Of a stretch of DNA of 64,000 bases, positions 24,501 through 36,355 are shown in pieces (position 1 is the stretch's first letter; every line of letters begins with the position of its first letter). Source of the DNA: Bidens hawaiensis (lineage: Eukaryota > Streptophyta > Magnoliopsida > Asterales > Asteraceae). The notes below the pieces were generated by a model. It was not told the origin of the DNA and made no database searches. It worked only from the letters and a program-made list of their open reading frames with translations. The stretch lies in assembly GCA_021521415.1 (NCBI GenBank), contig JAIQDT010005772.1, forward strand, positions 62,001 to 126,000, read 5' to 3'. The translations under genes were made by a program, and so were the position numbers.

Positions 24501-27179
24501 TCAGATGTAACTGTACTAGTGATTGAAAGTTGGACCTTCCCTATGCATTCATTGTCTTCATGATAAATTGGCCACCATTTGATTCTATCATTCTGCATAT
24601 AATATAAATTGCATTAATAATCTCATTTATAAACTACATTTCAATTATTATACCATTAGATGTACTTTAAACTTACAAGATTATCATGTAAGGACGAAAC
24701 TGGAATAATCGCACGACCCTGGATAATTCTCCTCTCGCTCTGCACTTCTAGCAAAAGGGCATCTCCTTGATTCTCTGGAAAACTAATGTCACATGCAATA
24801 TTACAAAATACAAAGTTAGTATACAATTTTTTTCCCAAAAAATTATTTTTTTTATTATGGTACTTACAAGTCATGTGAATCACCAGTTCCAGGCCTCAAG
24901 CAAATGCCTATAGCTGATTCTGTTTCTGTATGTTCTTGAGAACTTTTAAGGTGCAATAAGCATGTAACCGGTTCTGCAACAAGACAATAATTTGTAAATA
25001 TCGTATGAAAATTTGAATATTCTTGCGTTGATTAAACTATTAGGATGATTAAAGAACATACCTTCACATGGAAGTGAAAATGAAGACAGTCCTAATTTGT
25101 TAATTTTGCTTTTTACAAGCGAAGAAACATGTCGTATGTACTCAACTCCAGCTTGCACGTAAATAGCACTTTGTTGAGAGTATGTGTCCTTGAGTTTTCT
25201 CTGTAGGATGATTCTTACTCTTCTCACTGCAAAATATGCATGAATGCACATCGGTTATGAGTTAAAGAACATAAAAGTTTGAATTTGTGAAGTAAAAAAG
25301 ACAGTTTCTTTAAAATAAAATGAATTGAAAAACCATACCTTCAACTTTAATCTTTCCAATCACTTTCTTTACTTTCAAGGGACATGCTTTATCTGTATTC
25401 TCAGTACCACTACTGGCAACCGGTTTAAAACCTCGAGGTTGCAACAAGAATTTGTGTAATCTAAATAAAAAGTAAACACAACCCTTTTTTAAGGCTATAA
25501 GGCTATAAATAAATGAAAAAACAGCAAAATTAAAAATAAAAAAGAAGTTAGCAAACCCGAAGGCATTGCGCAAAACTCGGCATTCATCATTTAGGAACAC
25601 GGGTGCTTCTGTGCAGCCTCGTGCCCATGCATTTAGGCATAACCGAAAGCATGCATCGTATGTTATTAAAGTCTGCCATGGATTTCGACTACTGCCAAGA
25701 GTCAACATTCAGTGTAAGTGAAGTTAAATTATGATAAAAAAATAATAAGATGACTCAATCTTAAACGATATGGTACCTGTTACAATAAGGTGCAAGATCT
25801 AGTAAATTCGCTTCGCTGCAAGGCATTGACTTGATGGCTTCATTTTCCCTGCATAAAATGATTATTATCTCAACACAATGCAAAAAGTGTTGAATAACGA
25901 ACATAAACAAGCATATGCTCAAATGTCTAACCTTTCACTAACCGAAGACTCCAGTTTTACATCATGAGCAAGTTTATCATCATTAATGAGGTTTTCTGGC
26001 ACATTAATATCCTTTTGTGTTTGCCCTAAATACCCTGAAGATTCTTTACTTGATTCACAATCAACCTCATCAATGTGTCCTCCTTCAAAAATAGGCGGTG
26101 CACTTGGAGTTCCCAAGTCCGCTATAGGGGTACCCTACATATATCATGAATGCCAACGAAACTCAACAAAAGTTAACCTTTATAAACCTAGAAAGCAATT
26201 GACATTAACAAGCCATTTGTTCCAAATGTCAACAAAAGTCAACCTTTACAAATATAGAAAACATATGACATTAAGAAGCTTGCACTTACATAGTTGCTAA
26301 CATGTGTGCTTGCTCCACCATGCCATCCGGTTTCAATAAAACTTCTTGTTTTTCTAGGAACTTCAACTGAAAGATCATCTTTAATTATCCCTCTATTCAA
26401 AGTTGACTTGTTTGGTTTAACAAAAGTTTCCTTAAAGATTTCTTCATTGAACTCTTCTCCCTCAGAGAAAGTACAGTCCATGTCATCAGAAGCGGATCCC
26501 ACGCTCTCATTATGATCGCCATAATCGTCATAATCATCATCATCATCTTCATAATCATTTGTTTCAAGATTATGAGATCCAAGCAGGCTGGAATGAAATT
26601 TAAGGGGTGGTAATACATTAGAGGATTTATAAGTTGTGGAATTGAAGGAAAGAGGGGATTTTGGAAGCATGTATTCATGATCAACTGCAGTCTCACTTAA
26701 TGGTGAACGGGCCCGAAGCAGGTCTTTATCTGACCCCTGCTAACACACATTCAAGATTCAGTGTTTTTTATCAAAGAAAGTTAAGAAATGATTATACTCA
26801 TCAATCAATCAAGTCGGCGTATGATCAAGAATCTGAAAACTAATAAAGCGATTAGTCGTGACGACTGTTAGAGACATATTTTTCGACAATTGCAATCGTT
26901 TTAACAAAAAAGTTACCAAGAAAAACAAATTATGTTGGTATGTTATCGATAATGACCGAGAAATATTTTGTTTAGTTAGGGATATATGATCAAGAATCTG
27001 AAAAACAACAGTATGTTAGAACAAGGTCCTTCTGTCTATGATCACTGCTAGCAAAATATAACTTTTAAGTAACATGGCATTCAAAATTCAGCTCTTTAAT
27101 GATTAAAAAAATAAAGAAACCATGCATAAACCCATCATTTCAATAAGAACCAACTGGGATTTATGGGCATATGATCAAC

Positions 27180-27225
<46 letters not shown>

Positions 27226-27574
27226 TTCCCTGCTACAGAGCCTTCAAGATTCAACCTTTTTCCTTGTAAACCCCAAGAAAATTGCATACAGTTGATTCTA
27301 ATCACACACACATCAAGAAAATATGCAAAAATGCAAGATTTCAATGAACCTCAAAAGAAATTTATGTGTATATGATCAACAAACCAAAAGTAATGAAATA
27401 ACAGTAATAAATATTCTTTCTTTCACTGACCCCTGATTCAAGATTCAATTTTTGTCCATAAAAATGCATAGAATTGATCCTAATTACACATACATCAAGA
27501 AAGCATTTTGGGTAAATTTGATGTACCTGCTTAACCCAGTTGAGTGCCGTCTCGTCTAAGCCTTCAGTGAACAT
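21407..27574 (-). CDS. Conserved plant protein of the At4g24610/At5g65440 type, function unknown
   Basis: Complete 21-exon gene, 1137 aa. Exons in coding order: 27574-27527, 26736-26290, 26134-25932, 25848-25777, 25691-25557, 25460-25339, 25226-25062, 24973-24868, 24782-24677, 24592-24482, 24396-24233, 24148-24031, 23924-23700, 23624-23434, 23127-22960, 22878-22635, 22543-22385, 22297-22091, 21998-21804, 21714-21643, 21562-21407. The family signature MFTEGLDETALNWVKQ opens the protein. An acidic, disordered Ser/Asp-rich N-terminal third follows (DDDDDYDDYGD), then conserved SSRNPWQTLITYDACFRLCLNAWARGC, CGPVVETLAYDFLLEAAM and WNIS-VPQGGVDSRNLYHNY blocks, and a C-terminus LDDTFASQMQ..LEPPRSI. 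The middle C2-like stretch (GDALLLEVQ..QGRAIIPVSSL) and helical second half are weakly reminiscent of Munc13-homology proteins, which is inference only. Some database entries carry a misleading pesticidal-crystal name; nothing here supports a toxin. No signal peptide or membrane span is seen. Convergent with CAX copy 2. Confidence 0.9.
27180..27226. repeat. (ATT)n microsatellite in intron 1
   Basis: About fifteen ATT units within the first intron (26737-27526) of the minus-strand gene. The same intron contains an imperfect duplication: about 27270-27345 resembles about 27430-27500, sharing CACATACATCAAGAAA-like words. Confidence 0.9.
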
Positions 27575-28138
27575 TTTTACAGGAACAGAGAGAAATTAAG
27601 TGAAGAATATCAACTAGGAAACAAAATGTGAAGTGGGTTTAAGCTGGTTTTGATGATTGAACAGAGATATGAAGAAGACAAAGTGGAGCGTTTGTGTTGT
27701 AACGGCTAGTTTGAAAAGTTGCTTCATACTTACATTACTTGTTTATAGTTTTGTTTTTAACCCTACGTTTCTTAATATGTTACCGACACCCCCTCTTTTT
27801 TTATACTACTTACTTTTTTAGACTTGTTCAATGATGCTTTTGTTTTCTATTTTTGATATTTATGTTTTTGTTAAATAATTAAGAAAAGGAAAATTGGTTT
27901 ATGATTGATTGTGTGTGTAAAAGAAAAACCTGACTTTCTTTAAGCAATATTATTGTTTTAATGACCAACAAAAAGATTTTATGAATAACTATCAAACGGT
28001 CTAGCAGGATACTAACCGAGCTATGGATGTTCATCATGCGAAATTTTAAATTACAGTGTTGTTATTGTAAAAGTGAAGAGAATAGGTTTATTAAAGAGCA
28101 AAAATTTACAGCATACTCTCCTTAACTTTAAAAGATAT
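27575..28138. other. Promoter/leader of the minus-strand gene
   Basis: Non-coding. It contains TTGTAACGGCTA at 27698-27709, one mismatch from the plant MSA (mitosis-specific activator) core context, about 125-135 bp upstream of the start codon. No TATA box is clear. Confidence 0.35.
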
Positions 28139-29629
28139 TAAGGGGGTGTTTGGTACAGAGAATGGAATTGTAGAGAAATGGAATTGCAGATAAATGGAAT
28201 TGGTCTGGAGAATGAGAATTGACTGTTCTGTTTGGTAGTACAGAGATTTCAGTAGAGAAATATAGCTGAGAATCATTTCTCTTGTTTGGTACATAGGAAA
28301 TAAACAGAGAATTATATCAACTTTATCATTAGCACAAGTATTTTTTTCATAACAAATATTTATTAAAAAATAAAAAACATATAAAAAGATGCATAAATTC
28401 CAACCAAAATATGCATTGATCAAACCAATTCACATACAAAACATAGTTTTTAAGCAAAAAACATCAACCATAGTTAAAACCAATTCACATACAAAACATA
28501 CTTCAACCATACACAACTATCCCATTGAACCATCGGTATACAACTCGACCATCTCAATTTTCTCTTCTATTGTCAACGCAAGAAAAGAACGTCCTAGATC
28601 CACATCTTTACCAATCAAATGAGCTGCTTTGAACCGTTTTTCCGTAGTGATACCTGGTAAAGCTTTCAACTCATCACTAACCTTTTCATAGATTTCACGA
28701 GCCTCCATACCTTCTTTGCTAAGTTGTTCACCCACCATCTCCCCAAATCGAAGCAAAACTTCCTTGATATCTTTGCAAGACTCTCGATATATCTCATCTG
28801 CATCCGTGCTTCTACCTCTTTTGCGCTTGCTTGTTACACTTCCTGTTTGTCCTTCAGATCTATCAACATTTGGAACGGCTTCATCAACAAAATCAAAGTC
28901 TTCAATATCAACAGGTGAGCTTTTTTGCGTCTCTTGAACAACATCTTCTTCTCCAAGGTCAACTGCTTTACTACCAGTAGCTCTATCCTTACCGAATATG
29001 GTACACAATTTGTCATAGAATGGAAATGACTTGTCACGAAAATTCACAGCACCTTTGTGAGACTACAAGACAATTACAAATAAATTAGACTAAAATTTTA
29101 AAATCTAAAAATATATTTTTTAGAATATACTTTCACGTATTCATTCCAAACACTATCTGTAAGGCCCCGAACCCGGTGACCCTACTTTAGCGTCGGATTT
29201 ACTCATAAACACAGTTCTTCAAATCAGAGTTTATTAAACTTTTCGCGGAATATAAAACGTCAATCATTTGTTACAAAACATTAAATCTTTTCTTTGATAC
29301 CATAACACAAAACTTTATATTTAAAACATCTTTACTTCTTTCTTCAGATGCCAGCCGTTCAATCCATGACGTGTGTCATCCTCATGCTAACTCTATAATC
29401 AGCTCACCTGCGTGCATACTAAAAGTCAGCTACGCTGAGTGAGTTCTAGTTAATCGAACGCCATACAATACATACACATACACACATATCCGTAGATACA
29501 TATCCATACTTCACTAGTTACCCTTCTGTTCTACTTACATACTTGCTACCATACATACATACATATCTACAATCACTAACCTCAGTCTACCGAGAGTACG
29601 TTCATAGTTCACCGTCTATACCTGTACTC

Positions 29630-30230
29630 AAGGTCGTGAACACGTACAAGGTTCGCAGTCCTTACCCATGTTCACCATTTATGGTACGTACAAGGATCGC
29701 GGTCCTTCCCTATACCATAGTACATCCACAACACGTACAAGGTCCGCAGTCCTTCCCTATGTTGCAACCTAATTCATAGCACGTACGAGGTTCGCCGTCC
29801 TCCCCTATGCTACAAAATCAGCACGTATAAGGTTCACATTCCTTTCCTATGCTGAAATACATCCACAACACGTACAAGGTTCGCAGTCCTTCCCTATGTT
29901 GCAACCTAATTCATAGCACGTACGAGGTTCGCAGTCCTCCCCTATGCTACAAAATCAGCACGTATAAGGTTCACAGTCCTTTCCTATGCTGAAATACATC
30001 CACAACACGTACAAGGTTCGCAGTCCTTCCCTATGTTGCAACCTAATTCATAGCACGTACGAGGTTCGCAGTCCTCCCCTATGCTACAAATACAGCACGT
30101 ATAAGGTTCACAGTCCTTTCCTATGCTGACGCCTATCTACATTACGTATAAGGTTCGCAGTCCTTGTCTACGTTTACATATATCATCTACTTCACGTATA
30201 AGGCTCGCAGTCCTTAACTACGCCATCACC
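29630..30230. repeat. Higher-order tandem repeat inside the solo LTR
   Basis: The ~45-bp unit has the form CACGTACAAGGTTCGCAGTC..CTATG. Three diverged units make a 137-bp block, which repeats with starts at 29732, 29869 and 30006; single units extend on both sides. Variation is mostly C/T and A/G. Confidence 0.9.
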
Positions 30231-30984
30231 AGCCGAGTCTATGTCCGACAGAAGCTAGAGGGATTTGCCATCCTAACTTACTATGTCGAACGTAGAACTC
30301 ACATGCCATTCGTGTACCTATATACACATACTTACATTATAACATAAGAACACTCTAGGCATTCTTTACCTCATTCATTTAACAACCATACCCCTTGTCG
30401 TTACGTGCAATATCCGAAGATCGTTCACGCCCCGACAAGTATTCATTTGAAATATTCATACATCTTCGATATATAATATTCGTACCTTTATTTTTAACCT
30501 GACAGTACGCGCAATATTCGAAGATCGTTCGCGTACCGACAAACAATCATTCATATCTATCACACATATCACATATGACATACACTTATCACTTAGGATA
30601 AATGTATTAACAACACATCGAGTATGCACACAGCCCCGAAAACATAACAAGGAATGGGGCTAGAAACTCACCTGAACACGGTTACGTTCACCGTTAATCG
30701 TAATCCCTTTCTTCAGCTGTGCACGGCTGACTGTATAACAAGTACACGTATCAAACAACTATCACTACTCATATCATCTTTACAGTCTTAACTACTACCC
30801 ACAACGAACGGGGGTCCGGGGGCAGCGCCCCTGGCAGCGGGGTCTAGGGGCGGCAGCCCCTAGCAGGGTCCAAGGGGCAGAGCCCCTGGTTGGGGTCGAG
30901 ATGCCAGGTCAGCTTGGAAAAATTTTATTTACATTAACTGTCTTAACACATTTTCCATTAGGTTTTTAATTCATTTTCTAAGCG

Positions 30985-31312
30985 AACTTAACTTTAGGCG
31001 AAGTTATCATCAGGCGAACTTAACTTTACAGCGAAGTTGCCATCAGGCGAACTTAGCTTGCAGGCGAAGTTAAACCTTAGGCGAACTTGGCTTCAGGCGA
31101 AGTTATCATCAGGCGAACTTAACTTTACAGCGAAGTTGCCATCAGGCGAACTTAACTTTACAGCGAAGTTGCCATCAGGCGAACTTAGCTTGCAGGCGAA
31201 GTTCATCAGGCGAACTTAGCTTGCAGGCGAAGTTCGTCACTTTGAAGGCGAAGTTGCCCAGATAAAGGCGAAGTTGCCCAGATGAAGGCGAAGTTGCCCA
31301 GACAGCCGCTGT
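30985..31312. repeat. GGCGAACTT/GGCGAAGTT tandem tract in the solo LTR
   Basis: Units of about 30 bp alternate AGGCGAACTTAACTTTACAG and CGAAGTTGCCATC, followed from about 31245 by a shorter ~20-bp unit AAGGCGAAGTTGCCCAGA repeated three times. Non-coding; short ORFs here are by-products of the repeat. Confidence 0.85.
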
Positions 31313-32320
31313 TTTAGTTTCTGATCGGCATTTCGAGCGATTTTAACACCCTTGCTATGGTTCAATCTCACCCACTACGCTTCCCGACCATTTTCGGTCG
31401 CTTATACACTAAAAAAGCTTGGATCTTTAAACTTCAAAGATCAAGAATCATACCTTTGAGCTTGTTGGATCTCGTTAACCTGCTAGCACACTAATCTTTT
31501 TCTCTTGGACCTGCCCGATTCTTCCCTTGGCTCGGCCCGGTTCCGGCGAAGTTAGTGTGTGGTGTGTGTGTTAGGGAGTTTGGTGAAAAATGAAAGATAT
31601 TTTGGGTTTAGGGGATATTTATATCCCTGAAATCCCATGGACCTAAGGCCCATTTTTATTTAACCCATCTCTATTAATCCAAGTCCATAACCCACATCCA
31701 TTATCCGACACTAGCCCGACCCATACCAACTCCTATTCTTTTATTTATTTCCTGATAACCCGAGTAAACTTTCCCTCTATTATTAAGTAACATAATTAAT
31801 ATTACTTGGAAATTTCGGGATGTTACACTATCATCGGCAATAATACAACATTTTTGTTCATCCCAACCAAACCCACTTGTATGCACCATATCATATACAA
31901 TGCTAAAGTGTGTCTTCCATGTCTTCATCCTAGACTTTATATGTGGTTCTGCTTTGAGGCCAGAGTTAGGAAGACTTACATCTAGCAATTGTTGAACACC
32001 ATTTAAATAACCTGGTTTGAATCCATTGTCAGCACTAGCATACTTTCCGGATGCATGTATCTCCATTAATGCATCAATTAGCTTTGCATTTTCATCATTT
32101 GTCCAGGTATGCTTGCTCCGAGTAACTCCTCTCACTATATTTGAATCTGCCATGTCTACGTACAAATGCATAATTATACAATTAAAAATCATAATTCATG
32201 TAACTACAAATACAAATAGAACAAGAAACATTAATAAGAAACAAATAAAGTGCATAAATAAACATTAATAAGAAACATCCTTGGTTCTACAAATAAAAAG
32301 TACATAATTGTCAAACATAA

Positions 32321-33674
32321 TTAAGAAACATTGTTGGCACGCTGCGCACGCATCGCAGTCCAACTATTAAACATTTCATTAGCAAGAAGGTCTCTACGAT
32401 CGGTCCATTCTTGTGAGGGCTCGATCATAGAAATAACATTGTCATGGTCATTTGCAGGTTGTGTGTGATTTACTGGGATTTCGTTATTAAGAGGGTCTTC
32501 ACTCATTGTTGTTCGTATGAAATTGTGCAATAAACAACAAGCAATGATGATACGTGGCATGGACTCTATGGGATGATATGAGTTATCACGCAAAATAGCC
32601 CATCTATCTTTAATCATTCCGAAACATCTTTCTATAACATTCCTGGCCGATGAATGTCTCATATTAAAGAACTCCTTAGCATTCGTAGGAGGACGAGACC
32701 AATCGTTAAGATGATAACGTTGACCTCGATATGGAGTTAAAAATCCTTCACCATTTGTATAACCGGCATCACAAAGGTAGTATGTTCCTACAATTAACCA
32801 TAAACTCTATGTTAATTATCATACTTAAATCTATGTATATTCTTTGAAAATTGCCTATCACATACCCGGAGTTATTTTAAGACCATTGGGTCTACTGATT
32901 GCATCACGCAAAACTCTACTATCAGCTGCAGAACCCTCCCATCCCGCTAAGACATACGTAAATAAAAGGTCTCTCGTACATACTCCGAGTACGTTAGTAC
33001 AAATCTGCCCTTTTCTTGTCCTATATGGTTTTCTATCAATAGCAGGGACTTTAACTTTAATGTATGTTCCATCTAATGCTCCTAAGCAACCCTGAGTTAA
33101 AAGAAATCATTACTTACTAATGTATGTTAGCAAAAAATATCTTTAATAAAAAATGTGTTTGACTAACCTTAAACCATTTCCATCTTTCATCAGTTTCATT
33201 ATCTGGCACTGGCACGGGTGACTTGTAGAGTTCTTTGTGTAATCGACATATAGCATTTAAGACTAACTTGAAATACCGACTTACAGTTTCCCCGGACCGA
33301 TGAAATCTGTTGACTAGTATCCTATTCTTTGCATTATGAGCAAGGGTATGTAAAAACATAGCAACTTGCTCATCGACTAGCATGTTTTTACTATTCTTTA
33401 GTCCCCCTCTAGTTTCTAGCATATCACAAAGTGTTGTAAATGCATGTATATTCATTCTTATGTTAACAACACTCGTAACATCACTTTCATAAACCATCCT
33501 CACCATGTTTTCACGCCTATTATGGTAACTCATTAAATATTTTTTACGTAAAGTCATTGACTCAATCGACCGACGCAAATGATAAGTACACAACATCCAC
33601 CAACGAATCGTAACATAAATGACATAAAATGCACCTATGGCAACTATTCTTTGTCTGGAAGGTGATCTTGCCAT
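32321..33674 (-). CDS. PIF/Harbinger DDE transposase (HARBI1-like), apparently intact
   Basis: Endonuclease that would cut the element at its TIRs. Three exons: 33674-33168, 33091-32866, 32787-32321, giving 399 aa with GT-AG introns of 76 and 78 bp. The N-terminal helical region includes [14 protein letters not shown] and [17 protein letters not shown]. The DDE nuclease follows: [11 protein letters not shown] (first Asp), [12 protein letters not shown] (second Asp), YYLCDAGY, and [15 protein letters not shown] (Glu). The C-terminus is a variable tail ([16 protein letters not shown]). Length matches the family and no stop or frameshift was found, so the enzyme could be active in trans even though its own ORF1 is split. 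Confidence 0.92.
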
Positions 33675-35491
33675 CTACACATAAAAATATAAGAAAATTC
33701 AAGAAAAACAAACTAGACCTCATATATATAACAAATCAAAAGAGTTCATAGTTCCTATTATACACTAAACTAGACCTCACGAGAGATTGCAGGTAAATTA
33801 ATGCAAAAATGCAGCCAAAGTGCACACCAAAATGCAGCACATTAAAGTGCAAAATTGAGCTAAAGTGAAAGAATTATGACCATGAAACTATAGCTTGAAA
33901 ATTGAAATCATAATGCAATCATTAACATCATTAAAACACAATGTTCATATTTAATGTTGCAGTAACACTGGACTATGAACTCAATGCAACAATATCATTT
34001 TTATGACTCATGATAACTCATAAATAGAAAACTGAATATAATATCTTTATGTTCAAATAATCAATTTCAAAGAAAATGAGATTCTGTGATGGTATATCTG
34101 GTTAGCCTCAATTTCAATTGCAAACCCTAGAAAACCACAACTTTCGAATTGGAATTGGATTATTATACTTGGAGTTCATATTTCATAAGTTGAGTACCTA
34201 ATCCAATCATTCAAACCCATTTTGAATACAAATCTAACTTCTAAAACAAAACCTACAACATGTGAGCTCCTAAAATTGCAATTTAGGCACTAATCACTTA
34301 CTGATTAACCAAGAAACCTTCTAAGTAAATCGCACACAACAATTAGTGAGTCAAGATAAAAAATTGAATCAGATGCTCTGTAAATCAGTAATTCATAACA
34401 TATACACATCTAACTGAAATAACAAAACCTACAACACTAAATCTCTTATCATTACAATTTAGGCACTAGTCACTTTCGCATCAATCATGAAACCTTCTGA
34501 CTAAACCGCACACTAAGATTAACAATTCGAGATCAAAATATGAACCAGATGCTATGTAAATCAGTAACTTATAACATATAACAGCTGTATCTGAAATATG
34601 TAAACCTACAATATTAAAGCTCCTAAAACTGCAATTTAGGCACTAATCACTTGCGCATCTATCATAGAACTAATTATTATTATTAACACACTAAAACATC
34701 TATCATAGAACTAAGATGACTATTAACAGAGAGAATGCATTAATTATTATTATTATGCCCAAGTACTTTCTAAAAGCAAAATACTAATAAATAGATAGAA
34801 CTGACCTCACAAATTATTGCTAAAACCTAAAATTATTGTTGAACATGGCCGCTAGCCACCATGAGGGTTTAACAAACAGCAAACAAGACCCACAGCCGTC
34901 AGTCACGGGGCTTTACATCAGAAACCCTAACCAGGCCACCACACCACCGTCACCTAGGGTTCAGAAATTGAACCCGACAACAGTAGGCAAACAGGGGCGA
35001 CAACGACCATCACATCGCACATAGAGGGAGAGAAAAAGAGCATTTCTGATTATGATTAAGGTTTTGTGGGAAAGCGGTGGGTACACACAGATGGAAGAAA
35101 AACCAACTTGATACAGCAAGCACAGACAAACTGCACAGAACTCAACATCTCAAAACCCAGTTCGTACGATTAATAATAATAAAGTGAAAAGGAAGCTGAT
35201 ATATATAGATTGAATGCTTATGGATCTGTTAATCAGAAATTTGAACCATACCTTGTTTTGGGTTGCGGTGCTCTGAAGGAGGAAGCTGGTGATAGAAGTG
35301 AAAAGGAAGAGAATGGAAGTGAGAAATGAAACCCTAGAGAAATGATTTCTCCGCTTTTTTTAAAGAAAAGAAATCAGGGAAATGGAAATGGTTTATTTCC
35401 ATTTCTCACCTCTTTCTTTCGTAAACAAATAAGAGAATTGTTTCCATTTCCATTTCTCACCCCCCAATTCTCTGTACCAAACACCCCCTAA

Positions 35492-36355
35492 GAGAAAACA
35501 CAAAACTGTTTAACTAAGATGCTTTGTTTTAGAAATCTAAAGTATTTTACCCTTTGGTATCATGTCACGGTGCACCTTCACTAGAAGTGCTTTTATGATA
35601 CATGATTTTTCTTATTATCTCATAAATCTTTGTTACTCAAATGTCTAATACATGTATAATATATGAACACATATGAAGTGATATAGCCTAAGGATTACCA
35701 ATGTCACATGTTTATTAAAGCTTTGATGAATACATGTTTATTAAAATGTCGATAACATTATAAAAATATACTCATTTTGGATTATAAGTCATGAAAAATT
35801 ATCATGGTAATTTTTTTTTCTTAATGCGGTTTTAAAACATACATGATCCATAGAACCAGTGCATGTTGATTACATTGATGTGCATTTTAATAATTGTAGC
35901 ATGTATGTGTCTACAAAGATCTACCAAGACGGATACATGGATCGTTGCAACCGTATAAGAGAGGAATCAACCACGCTATATCTTCTCTTTATTGTAGCAT
36001 AGTTGTGAACATCCTGAAAAGCTCATTAGAAGGGGTTTCAAGGGCGAGATGGCCACCTTTCAACGCTCAAGTCAGTTTCAATCTCATCGTAATCGACATG
36101 TATATGAATGTGTATGCAGTGTAAATAATAGAGGAGATGGGAGGCAATGTATAGGAGGAAATATCCTTGTAAAAGTGCTAGAAGAAGAATCCGTTCTAAG
36201 TGTTAAGACTATGGCCTAAAGTCTCTTTGTATAGAAGATAGATAAGGCTTTTATGGGCCAATATGTGTGGGCTTAAACTCTTTGGGTCGGTACAGTTTTA
36301 CACTAGACGACTTTATCCGTCCCCTCAATAATTTTTTTATAGGATTTCAAATTTT
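35492..36355. other. Intergenic, no gene seen
   Basis: AT-rich DNA with no exon-like ORF and no clear repeat structure up to the MITE at 36356. Confidence 0.5.

Larger units (their letters stand above)
29158..31827. mobile_element. Solo LTR (2,670 bp) nested in the Harbinger ORF1
   Basis: Starts TGTAAGGCCCCGAA and ends CGGGATGTTACA (TG...CA), flanked by the direct repeat CTATC at 29153-29157 and 31828-31832. No primer-binding site, polypurine tract, gag or pol, and no second copy of either end, are present inside, so it is one LTR left after LTR-LTR recombination. It contains two tandem-repeat tracts. The CTATC copy joins the ORF1 halves in frame, confirming the boundaries. Probably Ty3/gypsy by length and ends, but there is no internal domain to prove it. 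Confidence 0.92.
28517..32153 (-). pseudogene. Harbinger Myb/SANT-like ORF1, interrupted by a solo LTR
   Basis: PIF/Harbinger elements need a Myb-like partner that binds DNA and imports the transposase. The 5' part (32153-31828) encodes the trihelix-like domain (HTWTNDENAKLIDALMEIH, GYLNGVQQLLD, IKSRMKTWK). The 3' part (29157-29131, intron 29130-29063, then 29062-28517) continues with WNEYVK, FPFYDKLCTIFGKD and a charged tail. The two halves are separated by a 2.67 kb solo LTR flanked by a 5-bp duplication. With insertion and one duplicate removed, the lengths sum to 894 nt, 297 aa, with no other lesion. As it stands the gene is split unless the LTR is spliced out. The start ATG at 32153 is chosen because the preceding codons do not resemble the family. 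Confidence 0.88.
28142..35488 (-). mobile_element. Full-length PIF/Harbinger DNA transposon (7,347 bp including nested LTR)
   Basis: Both ends carry an identical 22-bp inverted repeat beginning GGGGGTGTTTGGTACAGAG (28142-28163; complement at 35467-35488). Outside each end is TAA (28139-28141 and 35489-35491), the 3-bp TWA target duplication typical of PIF/Harbinger. Subterminal AATGGAATTG-like words recur inside both ends. The two standard genes lie in the same orientation: a DDE transposase (32321-33674) and a Myb/SANT-like protein (28517-32153). Without the nested solo LTR the element would be about 4.67 kb. Perfect TIRs and target duplication indicate fairly recent insertion. 33675-35466 is non-coding. 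Confidence 0.95.

Noticed and set aside
21407..27574. Pesticidal crystal protein name attached to this family in some databases
   Set aside because: No delta-endotoxin domains are visible; it is a conserved plant intracellular-type protein.
29732..30142. Regularly spaced repeats that could look like a CRISPR array
   Set aside because: Units are contiguous with diverged copies and no unique spacers, inside a plant LTR.
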